Shown here: piece by piece, positions 17,977-25,973 of the stretch | Position numbering within the stretch: the stretch's first letter is position 1 | Layout of the letters: every line of letters begins with the position of its first letter | Assembly: GCA_946188345.1 (NCBI GenBank) | Contig: CAMHUI010000011.1 | Location: forward strand, 1 to 63,969 | Source of the DNA: an uncultured Prevotellaceae bacterium | GTDB taxonomy: Bacteria; Bacteroidota; Bacteroidia; Bacteroidales; Bacteroidaceae | DNA: 63,969 bases | Direction: 5' to 3' | Notes under the pieces: model-generated | Databases searched by the model: none | Told to the model about the DNA's origin: nothing | The model's input: the letters and a program-made list of their open reading frames with translations, nothing else | Program-made: the position numbers and the translations under genes

Positions 17977-18372
17977 CTAAGCGTTTAGGAGGGCTTCGTC
18001 GTACTCGGGTGAGGAGCCGAGGTGGCCGTCGATGAGACAGACGAGTTCTACTTCGGCGCGGAAGCTGAGACGGTTGTCTTCGAGTCGGTAGAGATCCTGC
18101 GTGAAGACATATCTGAGTCCTTCCTTTCTGACGTTCAGGCAGGAACGGAAGCGGTCGTCGCAACGCAGCGGTACCTTATAGTTCAGCTTCATGCGGGCCA
18201 CGACGGCATCGACACCCTTGCGGTGCATGGCGGCGAAACTCAGTCCGCGGTCTTTCAGGAACAGGTGTCGTGTGTGTTCCGTGTAGTGCAGGTAGTTGGC
18301 ATTGTTGACGATGCCTTGGATGTCACATTCGTAGTCGCGGACCTCCATGGTGGTTTCAAAGACGTAGTTCAT
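17977..18372 (-). CDS. Acyl-CoA thioesterase, YbgC/4HBT hot-dog family
   Basis: This 131-residue hot-dog-fold thioesterase shows the family motif Y-E-C-D-I-Q-G-I-V-N-N-A-N-Y, with the catalytic Asp, then Y-T-E-H-T-R. The start at 18372 (M-N-Y-V-F-E-T) was chosen because it gives the usual length and clears the upstream gene; the longer open frame would run into DUF2851. It hydrolyses acyl-CoA or acyl-ACP thioesters, substrate unknown. It lies 34 bases before dprA. Confidence 0.88.
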   Translation of the reverse strand: MNYVFETTMEVRDYECDIQGIVNNANYLHYTEHTRHLFLKDRGLSFAAMHRKGVDAVVARMKLNYKVPLRCDDRFRSCLNVRKEGLRYVFTQDLYRLEDNRLSFRAEVELVCLIDGHLGSSPEYDEALLNA

Positions 18373-18391
18373 TGGTGTCAGGTGATGGTTG

Positions 18392-19738
18392 TTAGCTTTC
18401 CTCTGCCAGCAGTGCGATGGTGGGATGAGGCACCTTCGGCTTGTCGCTGGAGGAGAGGTATTCATATCCGATACGACAGCGCAGGCAGTCTTTTCGGTCG
18501 CAGTAGTTGCGTTTCAGTTGCAGCAGCGCCTGCGAATCGCCGGCATTGTCCACTTCCATGCCGCACTGCTGCCACATGCTGACGACATGGTTTTTCTCTG
18601 CCGGCAGCTGCTCCAGGAAGTCGAAGGCGCGGTCGCAGAGGCGCTCGTTGCCGTGGTGTCGGCCATAGGCAAAGAGCATGGGGATGGCGGTGTTGATGAG
18701 CAGGAGGTTGAGCGAAGCCTTCGACAGCTGTTTGCGGCTCTGAGGACTCTCCGAGCCGAACGAGTAGTGCGTCTGCCAATAGGGGGTTGCCTCAGTCCGC
18801 AGCAGGTCGCGCACGGCATCCAGTGTCTCACAGTCTAAGAGCTGGCTCAGTCCCGACCGGCGGCTGTAGTAGAGGTTGGCCAGCTGCGAGAGTCTGACGT
18901 GAGGGAAGTTTTGTGGCCGCAGACGGAGGAAGCGCCAGCGCTTATGGTCCATCGGCTGGAGCGAGAACTTCCGGGCTAGATACAGATATTCACTGCGCAG
19001 CCGGGTGAAATAGCCCTCCTGCTGTGCCTGCCGGCGATAGCGCTCGGGGATGGCCTCTTCGGCCAGCAGCCCGGCCTGACCGAGGAAGAAGGCTTCCACC
19101 TGAAAGAGGTCGTCGCGATGATGTGCCACGGAGGAGAGCGAGAGGTTCTGTGCCCAGGCCTCGAAGGCGTCGCCGTTGACGCCGAAGCCGAAGTTGCGGG
19201 CCAGCGTCATGAAGTAGGCTGCTTCCCATGAGCCCTCGCAGACCTTGGCGCGCTGGGCTATGGCCTGCGTCTTCTGCTCGAGGCGCTCCGTCTGAAGCGC
19301 ACTCGTCCATGCGTGGAGCTTCAGCCGGCTCATCTCCGGAATAATCTGATAGCATGGGGGATACTGGTCGCTCTGGAGCAACTCGTCGTATTGTCGGCGC
19401 ACCTCGTCGGGGATGTCCACCTGCAGCTGGGGCAGCCGCTTGCCGTCGGCCGTCGTCACCTCGCCGTCGACCTGTTCCACGACGTGAAGGACGACATTGT
19501 TGTACGCCTCGTCGTGTTCGTGGTGGTGGGCATACCAGTCTGACGAGCGCAGATGTATCTCCACATTCCCCACCCACAGCGTGCCCGCAATCTTCACCTT
19601 GGCGTTAAAGAAGTCGGGGCCTGCATGACGGTTGTGCAGGCCGGGGTCGATTATCTCCACCGACCGGCCGTCTGTGGTCGCAAGGGGACGGGCAGGAAGC
19701 AGACGGTGCTTCCAAACGTAGTGCAACAATAGCTCCAT
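18392..19738 (-). CDS. DUF2851 family protein
   Basis: This 448-residue protein is of a family conserved in Bacteroidetes with no assigned function. It starts M-E-L-L-L-H-Y-V-W-K, then I-I-D-P-G-L-H-N-R-H-A-G-P-D-F-F-N-A-K and G-N-V-E-I-H-L-R-S-S-D-W, a stretch rich in His and Asp that looks like a metal or nuclease site. The C-terminus has four cysteines, C-D-R-K-D-C-L-R-C being the visible cluster. The open frame extends upstream to 20146, but that part crosses the palindrome array and is unlikely to be translated; 19738 fits known family starts. It is the first gene of the leftward operon ending with the esterase. Confidence 0.85.
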   Translation of the reverse strand: MELLLHYVWKHRLLPARPLATTDGRSVEIIDPGLHNRHAGPDFFNAKVKIAGTLWVGNVEIHLRSSDWYAHHHEHDEAYNNVVLHVVEQVDGEVTTADGKRLPQLQVDIPDEVRRQYDELLQSDQYPPCYQIIPEMSRLKLHAWTSALQTERLEQKTQAIAQRAKVCEGSWEAAYFMTLARNFGFGVNGDAFEAWAQNLSLSSVAHHRDDLFQVEAFFLGQAGLLAEEAIPERYRRQAQQEGYFTRLRSEYLYLARKFSLQPMDHKRWRFLRLRPQNFPHVRLSQLANLYYSRRSGLSQLLDCETLDAVRDLLRTEATPYWQTHYSFGSESPQSRKQLSKASLNLLLINTAIPMLFAYGRHHGNERLCDRAFDFLEQLPAEKNHVVSMWQQCGMEVDNAGDSQALLQLKRNYCDRKDCLRCRIGYEYLSSSDKPKVPHPTIALLAEES

Positions 19739-19943
19739 GTTTTTTCTGCAAAATCGTTTACGGCATACAAAACTACACAAAAAAACTGAAACCACCGCCA
19801 TCTTTTCACTTTTTTTCTCTGCCCAGCCTCGAATAACGCCATTTTCTGGGGTCCTTCTGCGAAAGCTGAAGTTCCCGCCACAACGACCTCTATCCCTGCA
19901 CTGTTTCTGCGCTTTGGGTAGCAATTCCAGCGGATGATAGCGT

Positions 19944-20009
19944 TGTGACCAAAGGCTGGTCTCTATGTGACCAAGGGCTGGTCTCATTGTGACCAAGGGC
20001 TGGTCACAT
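19944..20009. repeat. 22-base-period palindrome array (array 2)
   Basis: Three units start at 19944, 19966 and 19988, exactly 22 bases apart, each with GACCA-N5-TGGTC as its core. The third is a perfect palindrome TGTGACCA-N5-TGGTCACA. TGACCGTCA at 20014 may be a decayed fourth unit, about two bases out of register. The core differs from those of the other arrays here while the period is the same. Confidence 0.85.
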
Positions 20010-20185
20010 CCCCTGACCGTCAAGGAAAGACCATGAGAATCCTTCGGCATAATCCATAGAATAACCCTAAAAAAGGTGGACATCATGACATGAATATAAC
20101 CACTATTGAGAAGCGTGATAAAGGGAATCGCACATGAATTCCACATGAATTTTTTATCTGCCGGTGTGATTTTTCTGTTTTTTTT

Positions 20186-20218
20186 CTTGCCGTACCTTTA
20201 TATAAAAACTAAATTTGC
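20186..20218 (+). promoter_or_regulatory. Promoter of the double LamG-like protein gene
   Basis: CTTG at 20186-20189 and TAAATTTGC at 20210-20218 are separated by 20 bases. The start codon is 41 bases further on. Confidence 0.55.
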
Positions 20219-20259
20219 AACCAAAACGCGAAAGTTTTACTATTTAAACATTTACTACT

Positions 20260-22140
20260 ATGAGAAAATTTGTTTTATCACTTGCAATGCTACTTGTTAG
20301 TAGCTTATCGTTTGCACAAACGTACACCGACATCGACTACATTGAGAGCACATCGGATGGTGCGTACATCAACACGGGTTACATCCACAAGACCAATACC
20401 CGTATTGAGATGGAATGTAACATCAACTCGACGGCATTTCCCAACAACAACTCTAACAATGCCATTTTGTTCGGAAGTAGAAAAGCCGCTTTCGCGAATG
20501 CTTTCATGCTTTTCGCCCATCAACAGTACCAAACTTTATTCTACGGTACCTTTGACTGTCCTGACCGCAAACAAGGTACAGCCAAGATGCCCACCGACGA
20601 AAAGGTAAAGATTACAGCCAGCCACGACGACGGCGTTAAAATCTATAGGGATGGCGAGTCAGAGCCTGCCGCCACCATTGCAGCTCCTTCGAACGATGCT
20701 CAGGATGGCACCTGCGCCATGTATATCTTTGCCCTGAACAACAACGGAACCACACAGTGGTATTCGCACATGAAGCTCTATAGCTTTAAAATTTATGAGG
20801 GCGAAACGCTGGTGCACTCCTATGTACCCAAACTTAAAAAAGTGGGTGGGGTAAAAACGGCCGGACTCTACGACACCGTAGAGGATGAGTTCCTCGAGTC
20901 GGCCGGTTCTGCCTTTAGCTATCCTGAGGTACCTGCTACCGTTGTCAGCACAGAGCCGGTCAGATATATTGAAAGTGCCAATGCATCGGCAGCACCCTAC
21001 ATCAACACTGGCTATTGCCCCACCGCAAACACCACTGTCAAGATGACCTATAACGTCAACAACGTTGGAAGTGGCAACCGCATTCTCTTCGGCACCGTCA
21101 CCGCCGCCACACCAGTACTGACAAACGCCTTCACCTTCTGGCAGTATCTCACGGGCAATGATCCCTTCGACTTCGGTTACGGCAACGATGCTCGTGGCTA
21201 TAGCAACGCCTTGGCCCCTTGGGGTGAAATCCTCTATTTCGAGAGCGGTACCGACGGCAACGCCACCATTACGACGGGCTATGGCGACGGCTATCGTACG
21301 ACCTATCCTGGCAATGCCGAAGACAACATGAAATTCGACGGCTCCATCCCCATCTATATTTTCGCGCGCAATACTGGCGGAGCTGCCGGTGTCTTCGGCT
21401 ATATGAAACTCTTCAGCTTCCAAATCTATGAAAGTGGCGTGCTACAACACGACTACGTTCCCGTTGCCGCGACCATGGACGACGACACAACGGTCGGCGC
21501 ACTCAAAGACCTCGTAACAGGCGACATTCTAACCTCAGCCAATACCAACGCTCTGACCTATAGCTCTGCCAGCGAGAACACCTTCAGTCTGACCCTTACC
21601 GACGGCTACTGCACCTTCAGCGACGCCCGTCCCTACACCATAACAACCGAAGGCGTGAAGGCATACCGCGCAGCAAGCTCCTCAGGCGGATGGGTCACCG
21701 TGGAAGAAATCGGCTCCTACATCCCCGCCAACACCGGCGTCCTGCTCTATGGCGAAGGTGCAAGCAACGTGACGCTGACCGTGGCCGATGAAGCCGAAGC
21801 CGTGGCAAGCAACCTGATGAAACCCTACGTCACCGCCCACGAGCTGGCTACTACCGACGGAGACAACACCAACTACATCCTCGTGAAGGAAGACGGAAAG
21901 ATTGTCTTCGCCCCATCCAGCGGCTCTGGAACACTGGCCGCCCGCAAGGCATATCTCCAGCTGCCCACCAGCGCTGGCGCAAAGATACTCATCAGCTTTG
22001 GCGACGAGACGGGTATCAACGAAGAACTGACCGTGAAGAGCGAAAACACTGCTCCTGTATACAACCTGCAGGGCCAGCGCGTGGCAGCTCCCACCAAGGG
22101 AATCTTCATCCAGAACGGTAAGAAATTTCTGGTAAAATAA
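20260..22140 (+). CDS. Secreted protein with two LamG/jelly-roll-like modules and C-terminal tail
   Basis: A signal peptide (to ~19) precedes two related modules, residues ~25-215 and ~230-415. Each opens with Y-I-E-S-x(6-7)-Y-I-N-T-G-Y and contains I-L-F-G, and F-A ... Y-M/H-M-K-L-x-S-F-x-I-Y-E further on, the pattern of a concanavalin-like beta-sandwich. Residues ~440-595 form another beta-rich region, and the end Y-N-L-Q-G-Q-R-V-A-A-P-T-K-G-I-F-I is the tail shared by five proteins here. The function is unknown; surface adhesion or carbohydrate binding is plausible. It has its own promoter and is followed by a 72-residue peptide gene. Confidence 0.75.
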   Translation: MRKFVLSLAMLLVSSLSFAQTYTDIDYIESTSDGAYINTGYIHKTNTRIEMECNINSTAFPNNNSNNAILFGSRKAAFANAFMLFAHQQYQTLFYGTFDCPDRKQGTAKMPTDEKVKITASHDDGVKIYRDGESEPAATIAAPSNDAQDGTCAMYIFALNNNGTTQWYSHMKLYSFKIYEGETLVHSYVPKLKKVGGVKTAGLYDTVEDEFLESAGSAFSYPEVPATVVSTEPVRYIESANASAAPYINTGYCPTANTTVKMTYNVNNVGSGNRILFGTVTAATPVLTNAFTFWQYLTGNDPFDFGYGNDARGYSNALAPWGEILYFESGTDGNATITTGYGDGYRTTYPGNAEDNMKFDGSIPIYIFARNTGGAAGVFGYMKLFSFQIYESGVLQHDYVPVAATMDDDTTVGALKDLVTGDILTSANTNALTYSSASENTFSLTLTDGYCTFSDARPYTITTEGVKAYRAASSSGGWVTVEEIGSYIPANTGVLLYGEGASNVTLTVADEAEAVASNLMKPYVTAHELATTDGDNTNYILVKEDGKIVFAPSSGSGTLAARKAYLQLPTSAGAKILISFGDETGINEELTVKSENTAPVYNLQGQRVAAPTKGIFIQNGKKFLVK

Positions 22141-22194
22141 TAAGGTAATCAAAATTACTCATTACTAATTATTAATTTCTAATTAATTTTGACT

Positions 22195-22413
22195 ATGAGC
22201 AACAATATAATCATCAAGAAGGAATACACGCGGCCCGCCGTCACCAAGACGGTGATTGCTCCGCAGAGCACCATCCTCGCCGGAAGCATTGAAGTGGGAA
22301 CAACCAGTCATGATAACGGTGACGCCCTCGGCAAGGACAACAAAGACAACGACTGGGACGACTGGGATGATAGTCCTAACGACTTACCTCACCAGACTAA
22401 TCTCTGGAAATAA
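22195..22413 (+). CDS. Small acidic peptide with L-A-G-S motif, unknown function
   Basis: This 72-residue product has a basic N-terminal third (I-I-I-K-K-E-Y-T-R-P-A-V), then T-I-L-A-G-S-I-E-V-G, and a strongly acidic Trp-rich end (D-N-D-W-D-D-W-D-D). The ATG at 22195 is the first in frame. It lacks a conventional hydrophobic signal peptide. Small proteins of this layout (K-K-x-Y-x-x-P ... L-L-A-G-S ... acidic end) recur in Prevotella-like genomes near secreted proteins, to my knowledge without a known role. It is 54 bases after the LamG-like gene and is followed by a terminator-like hairpin. Confidence 0.65.
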   Translation: MSNNIIIKKEYTRPAVTKTVIAPQSTILAGSIEVGTTSHDNGDALGKDNKDNDWDDWDDSPNDLPHQTNLWK

Positions 22414-22442
22414 ACGTACCATGTTTTAAAAAAACACACTCC

Positions 22443-22509
22443 CGAAGAGCCCTCAGCCCAGCAGTACCGCGCCAAAGTCCTGTGTGGCTGCGGGCTCTTC
22501 AAGTTTTTA
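22443..22509 (+). terminator. Hairpin terminator after the small peptide gene
   Basis: The arms GAAGAGCCC (22444-22452) and GGGCTCTTC (about 22492-22500), extended by AGCC/GGCT, enclose a loop of about 37 bases and are followed by AAGTTTTT. Confidence 0.6.
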
Positions 22510-22560
22510 AGGTGGCAAAAAAACTGCTGTCGAAAAGATGATAGTGTCGGAAGAAAATAG

Positions 22561-22569
22561 TAACTTTGC
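22561..22569 (+). promoter_or_regulatory. -7 box for the duplicated beta-helix protein gene
   Basis: TAACTTTGC lies 18 bases before the ATG at 22587 and fits TAnnTTTG. No clear -33 element was seen. Confidence 0.55.
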
Positions 22570-22586
22570 AAACATAATTTGAAAGA

Positions 22587-25500
22587 ATGAGAAAATACGT
22601 GTTCCTGTCTCTGATCATTGCCTCCATGACCACCCTGTCGGCCATGACACAAGCGAAGGCAACAGAACTGACCATCCTCGACGGTGTGGCGCAAATCGCC
22701 TCGCCACAAGACTTCGAAGCCTTTGCCGAGGCCGTGAACGGCGGACAACGCAGCCTCGATGCCGTGCTGACGCAAGACATCCTGCTCGACGACGTCATCG
22801 ACGACCTGCCCATGGTGGGATATAGCGCAGACAACGGCACGATGGTCACCGCAGGAGCCTACACCGGCACCTTCGACGGACAATGCCACACCATCACCTA
22901 TCACAAAGTGGCAAAAAACAAGATTTGGGGACTCTTCGGAAGCGTCAGCGGAACCGTGCGCAACCTGCAGGTAAGCGGTACCATCACTACCGACTATCAG
23001 TTTATGGCCTCCATCGCCAACACCCTCGACGGAGGAACTCTCGAAAACTGCTCATCCGACGTTGACATCATCACCACTGGCGGAACAGGATTCCACGGCG
23101 GACTGGCACGCGTCACATCCTCAGCCGGAGCCACCATCAGCAGCTGCCTCTATGCAGGAAACCTCACTGGCACCACCGCCACCAACAGCGCTGCCATCCT
23201 GTGCTTCGCCGAGGCAGGAACACAAATCAGAAACACCATCTTCTGCGGAAACATCGACATCAACAATGGCAACGGCGCCAGCCGCATCTTCAACAGAGGA
23301 ACCGAAGGAATATGCACCAACTGCTATTACCGCAACCAAGGAACGGCAACCATCAACAGTAACGTCACAGCCCTCACCGACGACGACCTGACAGGAGGAT
23401 TCGCATGCACCATCCTCATGGACCGGCAAACCGAACAGCCCCTCTGGAGACAGACTATCGGAGTACAGCCAATACCCGTACTGAGCAACGACGGAGACAT
23501 CGTCTACGCCTATGAAGACATCTATGCCAACGCCGACGAACCGGCAGCCCTGCTGGCTTTCGCCAACGCCATCGCCACAGCACAGAGAAACTACACCGCC
23601 AACCTGGAGGCACAGAAAAGCCTCGAACAGGACTTCGAACAGGCTCTCCTCCTGCTGACCACCTTTACCACGCCGCACGCCCTGATTGCCTACTGCAACG
23701 ACACCCTCTCACCCCTGAAGACAGCCCTCAACAACAGCGCAAAAGCATACCTGGAATACAGAACAAAAACTAACCAGACCAAGGAACTGCTAAAGAACGA
23801 AGACATCCAAAACCCCATACGCACAGAGCTCGACGAATATCTCTACGAAGACATCCTGCCCAACAACACCTACCCGCACGGCACAGCCCCCTACATCCTG
23901 AGTCAACGACCCTACGACGAGGCCGTGCTACAGGAAGAAGCCGCCTACATCGACCTCATGCTCAACAAGATGCGCACCTACGAGCAGACACCCGGCACCG
24001 ACGTCACCGCCCTCTTCCGCAATACAGACTTCCAACAGGGCTTCGACCACTGGGAAGGAACACCCGGCACCAACTGCGGAAACGCCATCGCCGAGAGCAG
24101 AAACCAACCTATCGACATCCACCAAACCATCAATGGCGTGAAAGAAGGATTCTATGAACTGCAAGTGGGCGGTTCCTTCCAACCCTATCCTGCCTACAAC
24201 CTCGCCAGCACCAACTACGGAGCCATCCTATACACCAACAACCTTTGCAACTACTTCCAAGCCAACATTGAAGACATGATAACTGCCGACGATGCCGTGG
24301 ACGGAGAAAACTGCTTTATCACCCCGGGAGCCAGAGGAACAGACCATGTGATAGAAGACATTCAGGGCAACATCATTGGCTACACCCCCAACAGCATCAT
24401 CGGCTGCAGCAATGCCCTTCAGGCCGGACGCTACAAAAACACCATCCTGATACGAGTCACCGACGGCACGCTGACTATCGGCATCCGGCAGATCAACCTG
24501 AACGGAACACCGGGATGGCTCGGATTCGGAAACATCAAGGTCATCTATCACGGAGACACCGAAGACGCCGCTGACGCCATCAACAACGTACTGGCTTCGC
24601 AGTCAGCAAGAGCCAAAACCATTCTCTACAACTATCAGCCCAGCGACGGAGCAGACTACGGCTGCTATCCAAACTTCAGCCAAGAACTGAAAGACCAACT
24701 GAAGGAAACACTCGAAGCCATCGGAAATACCAATTCAACCGAAGAGAAATACAGCCTTGTCGGCAAACTGAGCGAGCTGTTCCTACAAATCAACGACAGC
24801 AAAGAAGCCTATATCACGCTCATGAAACAGTGCGTCGAACTGAAGGCCGTCGTAAATCAACTCAAAGAACACCTCAGCAGCGATGAGACGGAACAGAGCC
24901 AACAGTTCATCGACAACCTGATGGCTGCCTACCGAGACGGCTCCCTCAGCACCGACGAAGCCCGACAGGACTACTTGTCGCAGCTCCCCTTCATGCCGGA
25001 ATATATTGACGGAGCATGGCAGATAGGCTCTGACCTGCAATGGCTGGCTTTCAGCATCTTGGCTAACAGAAACCATCTGGATGACGACGCCGTGCTGACG
25101 CAAGACATCCTGCTCGACGGCGTCATCGACGACCTGCCCATGATAGGCTATGCCGGCGACGATGACTACATTGTCAACAAGGGAGCCTATACCGGCACCT
25201 TCGACGGTCAATACCACACCATCAACTACCACAAGACCTCAACCGGCAATATCTGGAGCCTCTTTGGAGGCCTTGGCGGAACCATCCGCAACCTTCGTGT
25301 CAGCGGTACCATTACCACCAGCCACCTATACATGGCCTCCATCGTCAACACCCTCGACGGGGGCACACTCGAAAACTGCGTCGGCGAAGTTGACATCATC
25401 ACCACCGGCGGAACAGGATTCCACGGCGGGCTGGCACGCGCCACCACAACGGCTGGAGGACGAATCACCGACTGCGTCTATGCCGGCAACATCACCGGCG

Positions 25501-25973
25501 CTACAGCCACCAACAGCGCCGCCATACTGTGCTTCTCTGAGAAAGATGTCAAGATAAGCAACTGTCTGGTTGCAGGAAATATAGATATCAACACTGCAAA
25601 CGGCAACACCTATATCATTACCCGCAACCCATCAGGTGCTACCATCACCAACTGCTACTTCCTCACAGGCACCAAAGCCAAGATTAACTCCGGAACAACT
25701 GCCGTCACAAAAGAAGAACTGACAAACGGCACGGTGTGCGAGAAACTCAACACGGGCTCCGAGACAAAACCCTGGAACCAGCACGAGGGACTCGACTACC
25801 CCATCCCCTTCCCCATCATCGTTACCGCTGTCCTCAACCCCGAAACAGAGAAAGCAGTAAACCCAAGCAACACCCCCCATGGAATATACAATCTCCATGG
25901 CATCAGACAGACAGGGGTTCCTCCACAAGGCTTATATATTATTAATGGAAAAAAAATAATGCTGAAACCATGA
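22587..25973 (+). CDS. Large secreted protein with duplicated beta-helix domain and C-terminal tail
   Basis: 1128 residues with a signal peptide (to ~26). Residues ~58-285 form a GLUG-like beta-helix with repeating G-x-I/V-x-N turns. Nearly the same domain returns at ~834-1060; D-A-V-L-T-Q-D-I-L-L-D begins both, and the DNA copies are offset by 2328 bases. Between them lie helical stretches (~305-470, ~675-830) and a beta-rich carbohydrate-binding-like domain (~475-670). The end, Y-N-L-H-G-I-R-Q ... Y-I-I-N-G-K-K, is the shared tail. It is likely a surface adhesin or glycan-binding protein; no catalytic site is visible. Its stop overlaps the next start as ATGA. Confidence 0.75.
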   Translation: MRKYVFLSLIIASMTTLSAMTQAKATELTILDGVAQIASPQDFEAFAEAVNGGQRSLDAVLTQDILLDDVIDDLPMVGYSADNGTMVTAGAYTGTFDGQCHTITYHKVAKNKIWGLFGSVSGTVRNLQVSGTITTDYQFMASIANTLDGGTLENCSSDVDIITTGGTGFHGGLARVTSSAGATISSCLYAGNLTGTTATNSAAILCFAEAGTQIRNTIFCGNIDINNGNGASRIFNRGTEGICTNCYYRNQGTATINSNVTALTDDDLTGGFACTILMDRQTEQPLWRQTIGVQPIPVLSNDGDIVYAYEDIYANADEPAALLAFANAIATAQRNYTANLEAQKSLEQDFEQALLLLTTFTTPHALIAYCNDTLSPLKTALNNSAKAYLEYRTKTNQTKELLKNEDIQNPIRTELDEYLYEDILPNNTYPHGTAPYILSQRPYDEAVLQEEAAYIDLMLNKMRTYEQTPGTDVTALFRNTDFQQGFDHWEGTPGTNCGNAIAESRNQPIDIHQTINGVKEGFYELQVGGSFQPYPAYNLASTNYGAILYTNNLCNYFQANIEDMITADDAVDGENCFITPGARGTDHVIEDIQGNIIGYTPNSIIGCSNALQAGRYKNTILIRVTDGTLTIGIRQINLNGTPGWLGFGNIKVIYHGDTEDAADAINNVLASQSARAKTILYNYQPSDGADYGCYPNFSQELKDQLKETLEAIGNTNSTEEKYSLVGKLSELFLQINDSKEAYITLMKQCVELKAVVNQLKEHLSSDETEQSQQFIDNLMAAYRDGSLSTDEARQDYLSQLPFMPEYIDGAWQIGSDLQWLAFSILANRNHLDDDAVLTQDILLDGVIDDLPMIGYAGDDDYIVNKGAYTGTFDGQYHTINYHKTSTGNIWSLFGGLGGTIRNLRVSGTITTSHLYMASIVNTLDGGTLENCVGEVDIITTGGTGFHGGLARATTTAGGRITDCVYAGNITGATATNSAAILCFSEKDVKISNCLVAGNIDINTANGNTYIITRNPSGATITNCYFLTGTKAKINSGTTAVTKEELTNGTVCEKLNTGSETKPWNQHEGLDYPIPFPIIVTAVLNPETEKAVNPSNTPHGIYNLHGIRQTGVPPQGLYIINGKKIMLKP

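Larger units (their letters stand above)
19739..20259. other. Divergent intergenic region
   Basis: This 521-base gap separates DUF2851 (leftward) from a secreted-protein gene (rightward). On the minus strand TAGTTTTG, about 30 bases before the DUF2851 start, is a possible -7 box. The 22-base-period array lies at 19944-20009 and the rightward promoter at 20186-20218. No further gene is seen. Confidence 0.6.

Noticed and set aside
19739..20146. N-terminal extension of the DUF2851 gene up to 20146
   Set aside because: It would translate the palindrome array and has a composition unlike the rest. Family members start at M-E-L-L-L-H.
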